Positions 40,762 to 49,116 of a stretch of DNA of 64,000 nucleotides are shown piece after piece. Below the pieces are notes generated by a model. That model was given only the letters and a program-made list of their open reading frames with translations, was not told the DNA's origin and ran no database searches. Position 1 is the first letter of the stretch; each line of letters starts with the position of its first letter. Made by a program: the position numbers and the translations under genes. This DNA comes from DATBSL01 sp964561785 (GTDB lineage Bacteria > Acidobacteriota > Vicinamibacteria > Fen-336): positions 19,574 to 83,573 of the forward strand of contig CAZLRF010000020.1 in the NCBI GenBank assembly GCA_964561785.1, read 5' to 3'.

Positions 40762-43104
40762 ATGGCCCGAAGGCCGGGACCTCGTCGCCGGGCGCTGGTC
40801 GGGCTGGGGCTCATCGTCGCGGCCGTGGCCGTGGCCTTCTTTGGCCTGCGGGCCCAGCCCCCGCGGACCGACGAGGACGCCCGGCGCCGGATCGCCGGCC
40901 GCCGCCCGGCCCCGGCCGACGTCGACGTCGTCGTCCTCACGCTCGACACGCTGCGCGCCGACCGGCTCGGGTGCTACGGCTTCCGCGGCGCCTCGACCCC
41001 GAACATCGACGCCCTCGCGACCGAGGGCGTCCTCTTCGAGCAGGCGACCGCCACGGTCCCCCTCACGCTCCCGTCGCACGCGTCGATCTTCACCGGCCTC
41101 ATCCCCCCGAAGCACGGCGTGCGCGACAACGGGGGCTTCTTCGTCGAGGAGAAGCTGACGACGCTCGCGGAGCGGATGAAGGAGGGCGGCTGGGCGACCG
41201 GCGCCTTCGTCGGTGCCTGGGTCCTGGACTCGAAGTGGGGGATCGCCCAGGGCTTCGACCACTACTCCGACCGCTTCGACCTCTCGAAGTACAAGGTCGT
41301 GAACCTCGGCACCGTCCAGAAGAGGGGCGACGAGGTGATGGACCTCGCCCTCGAGTGGCTCGCGGGCGTGAAGGAGCGGAGGTTCTTCGCGTGGGTCCAC
41401 CTCTACGACCCCCACACGCCGTACGACCCGCCGGAGCCGTTCGCCTCGCGCTACCCGGGGCAAAGGTACGTCGGCGAGGTCGCCTACACCGACCACGTGG
41501 TGGGACGTCTCACGTCGTGGCTGAAGCAGCAGGGCCTTTGGGACCGGACGATCGTCGTGCTGCTCTCCGACCACGGGGAGAGCCTCGGCGAGCACGGGGA
41601 GAACACCCACACCTTCTTCGTCTACGACGCCACCCAGCACGTCCCGCTCGTCGTGCGGACGCCGTGGGGCGACCGCGGGCGGTCGCGCGCCCAGGTGTCG
41701 ACGGTCGACGTGATGCCGACCGTGCTCGACCTCGTCGGCCTCGCTCCCCAGCCCGGCATCGACGGCCGCTCGCTCGCCCGGCTCGTCCTGCACCCCCCCG
41801 CGGAGTCGCCCGGCTTCGCCTACGCGGAGACCTACTTCCCGCGCTTCCACTACGGCTGGCAGCACCTGCGGGCGATGCGGGACGGGAAGTGGAAGTACAT
41901 CGAGGCGCCGACGCCCGAGCTGTACGACGTCGAGCAGGACCCGGGCGAGACGAGGAACGTGTTCAAGGCCTACTCGCGGCGGGCGGAGGACCTGCGGCTG
42001 CGCCTCGTGGAGATGGCGGGCGACGGGGTGCAGGCCGCGCCCGACAAGGACACGCTCGATCCCGAGACGCTGCAGCGGCTCGCCGCCCTCGGCTACGTGG
42101 GCGGCGGACCGCGGGTCGACCCCGAGGCGGTGCTCCCCGACCCCAAGGACAAGATCGGCCTGTTCGAGAGGATGGGCGCCGCGCGCGCTCTCGCGAAGGA
42201 CGAGAAGGTCGAGGAGGCGGTGGCGGCGATGCGGGCGGTGATCGCGGAGGACCCGGGGATCATCGACGCCCACACGACCCTCGGCGGCTGGCTGCGCAAG
42301 CTGAAGCGGCCCGACGAGGCGATCGCCGCCTACCGCCGCGCCCTCGAGATCCAGCCCGAGAGCGAGACCGCGCTCGCCTCGCTCGCCGAGGTGTACCGGG
42401 CGCAGGGGAAGCCCGAGGCGGCGATCGAGGGCTACCGCACCGCGCTGCGCCTCGAGCCCCGCCAGCCCAACGTGTGGTACCAGCTCGCGACGCTCTACCT
42501 CGACCTCGGCCGCGAGGGGGAGGCGAAGCGCACGTTCGAGACCGCCCTCGAGCACAACCCGGGCATGGGCTCGGCCTACAACAGCCTCGCCGCCCTCGCC
42601 TTCGAGCGAGGCGAGCTCGACGAGGCGGAGCGGCTCGTGCGCCGGGGGCTCGAGCTCGAGGAGGACCTGCGCGGCTCGCGCTTCAACCTCGGACGCATCC
42701 TCGAGGCGAGGGGACGCACGGAGGAGGCGGAGAAGCTCTACCGCGAGGAGCTCGCGCAGTTCGCCGACAACGGCCGCGCCCGCTTCAACCTCGCCCAGCT
42801 CGCCCGGCAGCGCGGGGACGTCCGCGGCTTCCTCGCCGAGCTGCGCGAGTCGACCGAGAAGGCGCCCGAGTTCGGCGCGGCCTTCTTCTTCCTCGCGCGC
42901 GAGGAGCTGCGGGCCGGGCGGCTCGACGCGGCCGCGGACCTCGCGCGCCGCGGCCTCGAGGCGGACCAGGGCTCGCGCGTCGCCCCGCTCGGCCACTACG
43001 TGCTGGCCGACGTCTACAACCGCCAGGGCAAGCCGAAGGACGCGGCGGACGAGGTGGCGAAGGCCCGTCGGATCGAGGCGGGGCGGCGCCGAGGAATCTG
43101 GTAG
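40762..43104 (+). CDS. sulfatase-fold (alkaline phosphatase superfamily) protein with C-terminal TPR repeats; threonine at nucleophile position
   Basis: 780 residues. One N-terminal membrane anchor (about 11-30), sulfatase/LTA-synthase-like domain (about 52-400), then TPR repeats (about 460-760; e.g. PDEAIAAYRRALEIQPESE). Metal ligands are visible: VVLTLDTLRADRLGCYGF and LLSDHGESLGEHGENTH. The site that in true sulfatases is Cys/Ser-x-Pro-x-Arg reads LTLPSHAS, with Thr102 and His106. Formylglycine cannot form, so a phospho-transfer or hydrolase activity through Thr (as in LTA synthase or phosphoethanolamine transferases) is more likely than sulfate ester hydrolysis. Probably periplasm-facing. 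It has its own promoter and is followed by a VapBC-like pair. Confidence 0.8.
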   Translation: MARRPGPRRRALVGLGLIVAAVAVAFFGLRAQPPRTDEDARRRIAGRRPAPADVDVVVLTLDTLRADRLGCYGFRGASTPNIDALATEGVLFEQATATVPLTLPSHASIFTGLIPPKHGVRDNGGFFVEEKLTTLAERMKEGGWATGAFVGAWVLDSKWGIAQGFDHYSDRFDLSKYKVVNLGTVQKRGDEVMDLALEWLAGVKERRFFAWVHLYDPHTPYDPPEPFASRYPGQRYVGEVAYTDHVVGRLTSWLKQQGLWDRTIVVLLSDHGESLGEHGENTHTFFVYDATQHVPLVVRTPWGDRGRSRAQVSTVDVMPTVLDLVGLAPQPGIDGRSLARLVLHPPAESPGFAYAETYFPRFHYGWQHLRAMRDGKWKYIEAPTPELYDVEQDPGETRNVFKAYSRRAEDLRLRLVEMAGDGVQAAPDKDTLDPETLQRLAALGYVGGGPRVDPEAVLPDPKDKIGLFERMGAARALAKDEKVEEAVAAMRAVIAEDPGIIDAHTTLGGWLRKLKRPDEAIAAYRRALEIQPESETALASLAEVYRAQGKPEAAIEGYRTALRLEPRQPNVWYQLATLYLDLGREGEAKRTFETALEHNPGMGSAYNSLAALAFERGELDEAERLVRRGLELEEDLRGSRFNLGRILEARGRTEEAEKLYREELAQFADNGRARFNLAQLARQRGDVRGFLAELRESTEKAPEFGAAFFFLAREELRAGRLDAAADLARRGLEADQGSRVAPLGHYVLADVYNRQGKPKDAADEVAKARRIEAGRRRGIW

Positions 43105-43107
43105 TAT
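43102..43107 (+). promoter_or_regulatory. candidate -10 (TAGTAT) and operator of the VapBC-like pair
   Basis: TAGTAT ends nine bases before the antitoxin ATG (43117). It lies in an inverted repeat GGAAT...ATTCC (43093-43110) that could be the autoregulatory operator of the ribbon-helix-helix antitoxin. It overlaps the 3' end of the sulfatase-like gene. Confidence 0.35.
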
Positions 43108-43116
43108 TCCCAGAGT

Positions 43117-43419
43117 ATGGCGACGACCAAGGTGACCTTCACGCTCGACGCCGAGACGATCGCCCGGCTGCAGGCGGCAGCGGCGCGGCTCGCGTGCCCG
43201 AAGAGCGCGATCGTCCGCGAGGCGATCCGCGACTTCAGCGACCGGGCCGATCGCCTGGGCGAGAACGAGCGTCGCCGTCTGCTCGAGGCCTTCGACCGTC
43301 TGGTGCCGGCGATACCGCGACGATCCGCGGCCGAGGTCGCGCGGGAGCTCGCCGGCCTTCGGCGGGCGCGCCGGGCGGGCGGCCGGCTCCACGGGCTCTC
43401 GGGCGGCGGGGTGCGGTGA
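43117..43419 (+). CDS. ribbon-helix-helix antitoxin (VapB-like)
   Basis: 100 residues. N-terminal beta-strand KVTFTLDAETIARLQAAAARL and the following KSAIVREAIRDF form a CopG/ribbon-helix-helix DNA-binding motif; the C-terminal 45 residues are Arg-rich and should wrap the toxin. Its stop overlaps the next start (GTGA), where a PIN-domain toxin is encoded. Expected to neutralise the toxin and repress its own promoter. Confidence 0.8.
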   Translation: MATTKVTFTLDAETIARLQAAAARLACPKSAIVREAIRDFSDRADRLGENERRRLLEAFDRLVPAIPRRSAAEVARELAGLRRARRAGGRLHGLSGGGVR

Positions 43420-43796
43420 TCGTCCTCGACACCTCGGTCCTGATCGACGCGCTCAGTGGCCCCCGGCGCTCGGCGCCCGCGCTGCGCCGCGCCATCGAGG
43501 CGGGGGAGCGCATCTTGCTCCCGAGCCTCGTCCTCTACGAGTGGCTCCGCGGCCCTCGCCTCGACGAGGAGCTCGCGGCGCAGGAGGCCCTGTTCCCCTC
43601 CGCTCTCGCCCTGGCCTTCGGCCCCGCCGAGGCGGCTCGGGCCGCGCAGATGTACGTCTCCCTGCCCCGCGGTCGCGGCCGCGAGATCGATCTCGCGATC
43701 GCCGCGTGCGCGCTCACGCTCGGGGCGCGCCTGTGGACGATCAACCCCCGCGATTTCCGCGACCTGCCGGGCCTGCAGCTCTACGAGGCCGGCTGA
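43416..43796 (+). CDS. PIN-domain ribonuclease toxin (VapC-like)
   Basis: 126 residues from GTG 43416. PIN fold with the acidic metal site: VIVLDTSVLIDALSGP (first Asp), LYEWLRGPR (Glu), REIDLAIAACALTLGARLWT (Asp) and NPRDFRDLPGL (last Asp). Typical VapC length; probably an RNA endonuclease controlled by the preceding RHH protein. Overlaps the next gene by one base (TGATG), which is unusual for a toxin and suggests read-through expression of the downstream beta-propeller gene. Confidence 0.83.
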   Translation: MIVLDTSVLIDALSGPRRSAPALRRAIEAGERILLPSLVLYEWLRGPRLDEELAAQEALFPSALALAFGPAEAARAAQMYVSLPRGRGREIDLAIAACALTLGARLWTINPRDFRDLPGLQLYEAG

Positions 43797-44716
43797 TGCG
43801 GCGCTGGCTCGTGGTCGCCGTCGGGGTGGCGGCGGCCGCGGTCGCGGCGTGGGTGGCCTTCGCGCCGGGGCCCGAGCTGCCGCCCGGGGTCACGGGAGGG
43901 CTCGTGTTCGTGAGCGACCGCGAGGGCACGCCGGCCCTGTACTGGCGACGGCTGCCGCGCGACCGCGAGCGGCGCCTCACCTTCGGCAGCGAGGGCGCGG
44001 CCGACCCCGCCGTCTCGCCCGACGGCACCCGCGTCGCGTTCTCGATGGGGGGCCGCCTCGCGGTCGTGGCGGTGGCGAGCGGGGAGCTCCGCGTCCTCAC
44101 CCTCGGCGTCGACTGGACGGACGCCCAGCCCGCCTTCATGCCCGACGGGACGCGGATCGTCGTGTCCGCCCGCCGCCGCGCGGGCGAGAGCGCGGGGCTC
44201 CACCTCCTCGAGCCGGCCGAGGACGGCACGGTCGCCCGTGTCTCCCTCACCCGGCCCCGCGGGGGAGACGACACGAGCCCCGCCCCGGGGCCCGACGGGA
44301 CGTGGGTGGCCTTCGTGCGCGAGGACCACCTGATGCGGGTCGACCTCGCGGACGGCCGGGTGCGCCGCCTCACCGGAGGGTTCAAGAAGGAGCGCTCGCC
44401 CCGCGTCCGGCCCGGCGGAGGGATCCTCTGCGCGTGGAGCGAGGGCAAGCGCCACGGCCTCGACGTCGTGGACGCCGAGGGGCGCTCCCGCGAGACGCTC
44501 GTCGAGGGAGGGGCCTTCTACCGGACCGTCGCGCCCTCCCCGGACGGGCGGTTCCTCGCCGCGACCCTCAGCTGGGACGCCGCCTTGGGGCCGCTCGACG
44601 CGCTCTTCGGAACGCACCGGGAAGAGGTCGTGCTCCTCGACGCGGCGGGACGCGCGCTCGGGCGGCTCGAGGCCTCGCGCCGGCACGCGAACCACTCCCC
44701 CGCCTGGGGACGTTGA
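43796..44716 (+). CDS. membrane-anchored or exported TolB-like beta-propeller protein
   Basis: 306 residues from ATG 43796. N-terminal hydrophobic segment WLVVAVGVAAAAVAAWVAF is a signal peptide or anchor. Repeats of the WD40-like PD40 type follow: DPAVSPDGTRVAFSMGG, QPAFMPDGTRIVVSA, SPAPGPDGTWVAFVRE and VAPSPDGRFLAATL, indicating a six-bladed TolB-type propeller facing the periplasm. No catalytic residues are recognised. It lies between the toxin pair and the LysW-like gene; whether it belongs to either is unclear. Confidence 0.7.
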   Translation: MRRWLVVAVGVAAAAVAAWVAFAPGPELPPGVTGGLVFVSDREGTPALYWRRLPRDRERRLTFGSEGAADPAVSPDGTRVAFSMGGRLAVVAVASGELRVLTLGVDWTDAQPAFMPDGTRIVVSARRRAGESAGLHLLEPAEDGTVARVSLTRPRGGDDTSPAPGPDGTWVAFVREDHLMRVDLADGRVRRLTGGFKKERSPRVRPGGGILCAWSEGKRHGLDVVDAEGRSRETLVEGGAFYRTVAPSPDGRFLAATLSWDAALGPLDALFGTHREEVVLLDAAGRALGRLEASRRHANHSPAWGR

Positions 44717-44757
44717 CGGCCGGGGGCGGAGGTATGATCCGGGGGGAGGTCACGCCC

Positions 44758-44925
44758 ATGGCCGTCTGCCCGGAGTGCGAAGCGGACGTGGAGATGGACG
44801 AGTTCGACGTGGACAAGGGCGAGATCATCAGCTGCCCCGAGTGCGGGGTGGAGCTCCAGGTGGTGGGGCTCGCGCCGCTGCAGCTCGACCTCGCCCCCCG
44901 GGACGAGGAGGACTGGAACGAGTGA
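44758..44925 (+). CDS. LysW-like amino-group carrier / zinc-ribbon protein
   Basis: 55 residues, starting at ATG 44758 after a strong GGAGG (44743-44747); an upstream ATG at 44734 is less well placed. Layout as in LysW: MAVCPECEADVEMDEFDV, second zinc knuckle ISCPECGVELQVVG, and an acidic C-terminus ending DEEDWNE. In lysine/arginine pathways via LysW the C-terminal Glu (EDWGE) carries the substrate amino group. Here Asn replaces Gly but Glu is still last. No lysX or argX ligase is in view; the coupled neighbour (GTGA overlap) is larE. A plain zinc ribbon is the alternative. Confidence 0.7.
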   Translation: MAVCPECEADVEMDEFDVDKGEIISCPECGVELQVVGLAPLQLDLAPRDEEDWNE

Positions 44926-45755
44926 GCGACCGAGACTCCCTCCAGGAGAAGCGGGCCCGTCTCGAGGAGATCCTCCGCGAGATGGGCTCGGTGATCGTGG
45001 CGTACTCGGGCGGGGTGGACAGCGCGTACCTCGCGGTGGCCGCCCACCGCGTCCTCGGCGCCCGCGCGCTCGCGGTGACCGCGGACTCCCCGTCGCTGTC
45101 CGCCGAGCAGCGCGCGCTCGCGCTCGACGTGGCCCGCCGCTTCGGCTTCCCCCACCGCGTAATCGAGACGCGCGAGATCGACGACCCGCTCTACGCGCGC
45201 AACGACCAGGACCGCTGCTACCACTGCAAGTCCGAGCTGTTCCGCCGCCTCGAGCCGATCGCCCTCGCCGAGGGCTTTCGCCACGTCGCCTACGGGCTCA
45301 TCGTGGACGACCTCTCCGACTTCCGGCCCGGCCAACGCGCCGCGGCCGAGAGGGGCGTCCGCGCGCCCCTCGCCGAGGCGGGGCTCACCAAGGACGACGT
45401 GCGCGCGCTCTCCCGCGAGCTCGCCCTGCCGACCGCGGAGCTGCCCGCTTCACCCTGCCTCTCCTCGCGCCTGCCCTACGGCACCCCCGTCACCCTCGAG
45501 GCGCTGCGCCGCGTCGAGGCGGCGGAGGCGGCGGTGCGCGGCCTCGGCTTCCGCGAGCTGCGCGTGCGCCACCTCGGCGACGCGGCGCGCGTCGAGATCG
45601 CGCGCGAGGAGATGGGCCGCCTCGACGACGCGCTGCGCGCGGCGGTCCGCGCCGCGGTGCTCGGGGCGGGCTACGCGGAGGCGACGATCGACCCGGACGG
45701 GTACCGGCGCGGCCGCCTCAACGACGCGCTGCGCGTGGTTGCGGTCACCGCCTGA
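44922..45755 (+). CDS. larE: ATP-dependent sacrificial sulfur transferase LarE
   Basis: 277 residues from GTG 44922 inside the LysW-like stop. PP-loop pyrophosphatase motif VIVAYSGGVDSAYLAVAA, LarE-specific DRCYHCKSELFRRL, GLIVDDLSDFRPGQRAA, and the sulfur-donor Cys in LPASPCLSSRLPYGTPV. Sacrifices its cysteine sulfur to make the dithiolated, nickel-pincer nucleotide cofactor of lactate racemase-type enzymes, with LarB and LarC. Neither of these, nor a LarA, is in the window. The coupling to a LysW-like carrier is unexpected. Confidence 0.9.
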   Translation: MSDRDSLQEKRARLEEILREMGSVIVAYSGGVDSAYLAVAAHRVLGARALAVTADSPSLSAEQRALALDVARRFGFPHRVIETREIDDPLYARNDQDRCYHCKSELFRRLEPIALAEGFRHVAYGLIVDDLSDFRPGQRAAAERGVRAPLAEAGLTKDDVRALSRELALPTAELPASPCLSSRLPYGTPVTLEALRRVEAAEAAVRGLGFRELRVRHLGDAARVEIAREEMGRLDDALRAAVRAAVLGAGYAEATIDPDGYRRGRLNDALRVVAVTA

Positions 45756-45818
45756 GCCGGGCGGGGAACGGGTATATGATCGCCGGAGAGGGCGACGTGC
45801 GCCCTGGAGGCTACTGAC

Positions 45819-45980
45819 ATGTTCGGTCTCGGCGTCCCCGAGCTGCTCCTCATCCTCGTCATCGTGGTCCTCATCTTCGGCGCCGGCCGGCTCCCGCAGC
45901 TCGGCCGGGGCATCGGCGAGGGCATCCGCAACTTCAAGAGCTCCCTGCGCGGCGAGGAGCCCGGGAACGACAAGAAGTAA
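45819..45980 (+). CDS. tatA: Sec-independent protein translocase component TatA/TatE
   Basis: 53-residue TatA. FGLGVPELLLILVIVVLIFGA is the membrane helix, the FGAGRLPQLGRGIGEGIRNFK hinge and amphipathic helix are diagnostic, and a short charged tail EEPGNDKK follows. Forms the pore for twin-arginine substrates. Three putative Tat substrates (at 60036, 61192 and 62705) lie in the same window. Initiates after GGAGG at 45806-45810. tatC is not adjacent. Confidence 0.95.
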   Translation: MFGLGVPELLLILVIVVLIFGAGRLPQLGRGIGEGIRNFKSSLRGEEPGNDKK

Positions 45981-46034
45981 CCCGTCCGTCCACCCCGGGG
46001 CGGCCCCGCGCGGCCCGGAGGAGAGGAGGTCCCG

Positions 46035-46589
46035 ATGAAGAAGACGGCTCTCGTCGTCCTGGCTCTTTCCCTGGCCACCGCCTTCGCCGCGTGCGGCAAG
46101 AAGACCCCGCCCCCGCCGCCCCCGCCGCCGCCGATCGTCCCCGAGGCCCCGCCGCCGGCCCCGCCCCCGCCGCCGAGGGCCGAGGCGGCGCCCGTCGTCG
46201 ACGAGTACGCCCGGATCAAGGGGATGAGCCTCGAGGAGATCGAGAAGCTCGCCCTCTTGAAGGACGTCTTCTTCGACTACGACCGTGCGGAGATCCGGGA
46301 GCAGGACCGGGCGACTCTCTCCGCGAACGCCGACGTCCTCAAGAAGTACGACTTCCTGAAGGTCACGGTCGAGGGGCACTGCGACGAGCGGGGCACCGTG
46401 GACTACAACCTCGCCCTCGGCGAGCGCCGGGCGAAGGCCGCCCACGACTACCTCGTCTCTCTCGGCGTGCCCGCGGCCCGGCTCAAGACGGTGTCCTACG
46501 GCAAGGAGGTCCCCGTCTGCACCCAGTCGAACGAGGAGTGCTGGCAGAAGAACCGCCGCGCGTTCTTCCGGGTCTCGGGGAAGAGCTAG
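46035..46589 (+). CDS. pal: peptidoglycan-associated lipoprotein (Pal), OmpA family
   Basis: 184 residues. Lipoprotein signal MKKTALVVLALSLATAFAAC (lipobox FAAC), a long Pro-rich linker (PPPPPPPP and APPPAPPPPPP), then an OmpA-C/Pal domain with DVFFDYDRAEIREQDR, VEGHCDERGTVDYNLALGERRA and VSYGKEVPVC. Anchors the outer membrane to peptidoglycan with the Tol system. Normally near tolB/tolA; here it follows tatA, with a GC hairpin terminator downstream. Unusual is CTQSNEECW near the end, giving two extra cysteines. Confidence 0.92.
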   Translation: MKKTALVVLALSLATAFAACGKKTPPPPPPPPPIVPEAPPPAPPPPPRAEAAPVVDEYARIKGMSLEEIEKLALLKDVFFDYDRAEIREQDRATLSANADVLKKYDFLKVTVEGHCDERGTVDYNLALGERRAKAAHDYLVSLGVPAARLKTVSYGKEVPVCTQSNEECWQKNRRAFFRVSGKS

Positions 46590-46620
46590 CCGTCGGCGCG
46601 ACGCGACGGACCGCACGCTC

Positions 46621-46651
46621 GGGGCGCTGCCCCCTTCGGGGGTGGCGCCCC
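46621..46651 (+). terminator. hairpin terminator after pal
   Basis: GGGGCGC (46621-46627) pairs with GCGCCCC (46645-46651), with an inner CCCCC-TTC-GGGGG stem, giving a long stable stem after the pal stop. No clean T-tract follows (CGTCGTCATTTG). Its position between pal and the kinase promoter supports termination. Confidence 0.7.
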
Positions 46652-46659
46652 GTCGTCAT

Positions 46660-46689
46660 TTGACACCCCTTCGGTCGATGCCGTCTAAT
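46660..46689 (+). promoter_or_regulatory. sigma70-like promoter TTGACA-18-TCTAAT of the kinase operon
   Basis: A perfect -35 TTGACA (46660-46665) and good -10 TCTAAT (46684-46689) are 18 bases apart, directly behind the pal terminator. The ATG of the Ser/Thr kinase is 40 bases further on, so this transcript has a leader, unlike several other genes in the window. Confidence 0.7.
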
Positions 46690-46729
46690 CCCCTCGCTGG
46701 AGGGGAGTTGCGCGCCCCGGAGCAGGTGC

Positions 46730-49057
46730 ATGGCTGAGCCGAACGATCCGAACAAGCCGGTCATCAAGGAGCTGACCGGCCGCATCGGCAAGTACGAGAT
46801 CGTCCGCCCTCTCGGCAAGGGCGCGATGGGCCAGGTCTACCTCGCCCACGACACCGTGCTCGACCGCGACGTGGCCCTCAAGGTCATGGTCGCCCAGATC
46901 GCCGACGACCCCGAGCTCAAGCAGCGCTTCGAGCGCGAGGCGCGCGCGGTCGCGAAGATGACCCACCGCAACGTGGTGACCGTCTTCGACCTCGGCAGCC
47001 ACACCGACGGCTCGCCCTACATCGCGATGGAGCTCCTGAAGGGCCAGGACCTCCAGAAGGCGATGCGCCAGTCGCCCCCGCTCACGCTCGAGCAGAAGGT
47101 CACGGTCATCGTCCAGGTGCTCGCGGGGCTCGCCCACGCCCACCAGGCGGGGATCGTCCACCGCGACATCAAGCCCGCGAACATCTTCATCCAGGACGAC
47201 GGCTCGGTGAAGATCATGGACTTCGGGGTGGCGCACGTCACCGCCGCCTCCATGACCGGCACCGGCAACGTGGTGGGGACCGCCGACTACATGTCGCCCG
47301 AGCAGGTCCAGGGCAAGAAGGTCGACGGGCGCAGCGACCTCTTCAGCGTCGGCTGCATGCTCTTCGAGCTCGCGTCCGGCCGCCGGCCCTTCCACGCCGA
47401 CAACCTCATGGCGATCTTCTACAAGATCACCCACGAGGGTCCGAACTTCGACCTCATCCCGCAGGGGGCCGCCTACGACGCCCTCATGCCGATCCTCCAG
47501 AAGGCGCTCGCGAAGACGATCGAGGAGCGCTACCAGTCGGCCTACGAGTTCGCGGTGGACCTGCGGGAGTGGCTGAAGGGCCACGCCACCACCGCCTCCA
47601 CGCAGAACGTCCTCGAGGCCCTCGTGGACCTCGAGGCCCCCACCCACGCCCCGCTGCCGATGACGGAGGCGGGCTCCCCGGGCGAGGCGGGGGCCACGGT
47701 CGACCTCGGCCGCCGCCCGGTGACGCGCAAGGGCACGCTCGCGCCGACCCGCGTCGGCGGCAAGACCGTGGTCGACGGGGGAGCGGGGCCGACGATGCGC
47801 CCGGGGCCGACCCGGGTGGGCGCGCCGCCCGTGCCGCGCCCCGCGCCGCGCCCGCAGCCCGCGCCGAAGCCGAGCGTCCTGCCCTGGGTGGCGATGGCGC
47901 TCGCGCTGGTCGCGGTGGCCGTGGCCGGCTCCCTCGCGTGGAAGGGCCAGCAGGCCCCACCCACGCCGCCCACGACGCTGGCCGTCGCGACACCGACGCC
48001 GCCGCCCACGACCCTGCCCGCCCCGAGCGCGCCGCCCGTCACCGCCGCCCCCGCCCCCACGTTCGCCCCCGCGGAGGGGAAGGCCGCGGCCTCCGTCCGC
48101 GCCGCCCAGGCGGCGTTCAAGGCGGGCGGCTACGACCGCGCGGTCGCCGCCGCGCAGGAGGCTCTGCGCGAGGACCCCGCGAACGAGACGGCCCGTCGGC
48201 TGCTCGAGCAGGCGATGGCGGGCCAGCGGGCCGTGGCCCAGGTGCGCACGGCCGACTCCGCGCTCGCGCGCGGGGATGTCGCCGGGGCCGAGGCCGGGGC
48301 CGCGGAGGCTCTGCGCCTCGCGCCGTGGGACGCGGCCGCGGTCGACCTCTCGCGCCGGGTCGAGGCGGCGAAGGCCCAGGCGCGGCGCGAGGCCGACTCG
48401 AGGGCGCAGCAGGCGCGCGCGACGGAGGTGAACGCGGCGCTCGAGCGGGCCGGGGGGGCGCTGCAGAGCAAGCAGTACGAGGCGGCGATCGCCGCCTACG
48501 ACCAGGTCCTCCTCCTCGACCCGGGCAACGCGGTCGCCACGCAGGGCAAGCAGGCCGCGATCGCGGCGAAGGCCATCGCCGACGCCGCGGCGAGCGGAGC
48601 GCGCCCCGCCGGCGCGACGCGCAGCTTCGTGGCCGGGCGGACCGAAGCGAAGGGCCGCGAGCAGGGCGGCTCGGCCCCCCCCGGCTTCGAGGACTCCGCC
48701 GGGGTCACCGTGAAGAAGGGCACGGCGGCGGCGGAGCTGCCCGGCCGGGTCGTGTTCGAGGCCACGCCCCCCTCGCCGAAGGCCGGGGAACGCTACCGGG
48801 TGAGCGTCTTTCTCCAGAACGAGGGCTCGCAGCCGATCGTGCTCGAGCGCATGACGGTCGCGACCACCGTCGACGGCAAGCCCCAGCGCGGCCCGGTGCC
48901 CCTCCCGGTGACCACCGTCGCCCCCGGCCAGCGGGCCCCCGTCTTCCAGACCCCGCCCGACCAGGTGTGGCGGGAGGGAACGCAGTCGTGGTCGATGGAG
49001 ATCGTCCTCCAGACCCGGACCGGCGAGACGTACCGCAACACGCTCTCCTGGAAGTAG
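46730..49057 (+). CDS. Ser/Thr protein kinase with transmembrane segment and TPR-containing C-terminal region
   Basis: 775-residue bacterial Hanks-type (PknB-like) kinase. Catalytic domain about 18-285: P-loop PLGKGAMGQVYLAHD, VALKVM lysine, catalytic Asp146 in VHRDIKPANIF, Mg-binding KIMDFGVAHV and SPEQVQGKKVDGRSDLFS. A Pro-rich juxtamembrane stretch follows, then one membrane helix (about 385-408), a Thr/Pro linker, three TPR-like repeats (about 445-620), and a C-terminal domain of unknown type (about 640-775, VVFEATPPSPKAGERYRVSV). Topology suggests a periplasmic sensor. Two genes for exported proteins of unknown function follow closely and could be its ligands or targets. Confidence 0.9.
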   Translation: MAEPNDPNKPVIKELTGRIGKYEIVRPLGKGAMGQVYLAHDTVLDRDVALKVMVAQIADDPELKQRFEREARAVAKMTHRNVVTVFDLGSHTDGSPYIAMELLKGQDLQKAMRQSPPLTLEQKVTVIVQVLAGLAHAHQAGIVHRDIKPANIFIQDDGSVKIMDFGVAHVTAASMTGTGNVVGTADYMSPEQVQGKKVDGRSDLFSVGCMLFELASGRRPFHADNLMAIFYKITHEGPNFDLIPQGAAYDALMPILQKALAKTIEERYQSAYEFAVDLREWLKGHATTASTQNVLEALVDLEAPTHAPLPMTEAGSPGEAGATVDLGRRPVTRKGTLAPTRVGGKTVVDGGAGPTMRPGPTRVGAPPVPRPAPRPQPAPKPSVLPWVAMALALVAVAVAGSLAWKGQQAPPTPPTTLAVATPTPPPTTLPAPSAPPVTAAPAPTFAPAEGKAAASVRAAQAAFKAGGYDRAVAAAQEALREDPANETARRLLEQAMAGQRAVAQVRTADSALARGDVAGAEAGAAEALRLAPWDAAAVDLSRRVEAAKAQARREADSRAQQARATEVNAALERAGGALQSKQYEAAIAAYDQVLLLDPGNAVATQGKQAAIAAKAIADAAASGARPAGATRSFVAGRTEAKGREQGGSAPPGFEDSAGVTVKKGTAAAELPGRVVFEATPPSPKAGERYRVSVFLQNEGSQPIVLERMTVATTVDGKPQRGPVPLPVTTVAPGQRAPVFQTPPDQVWREGTQSWSMEIVLQTRTGETYRNTLSWK

Positions 49058-49116
49058 CGGCCCGCTCCTTCGAGCCGGGCGGGACCTCCGTTAAGATCGA
49101 GGTGTCGGAGGGCCTG

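Noticed and set aside
44713..44738. TTGACG and TATGAT before the LysW-like gene as a promoter.
   Set aside because: Spacing is only 14 bases. TATGAT alone might be a -10, but the pair is not a convincing promoter.
46100..46190. Long runs of CCG/CCC resembling a simple repeat array.
   Set aside because: They encode the Pro-rich linker of the Pal lipoprotein in frame; no CRISPR-like spacing is present.
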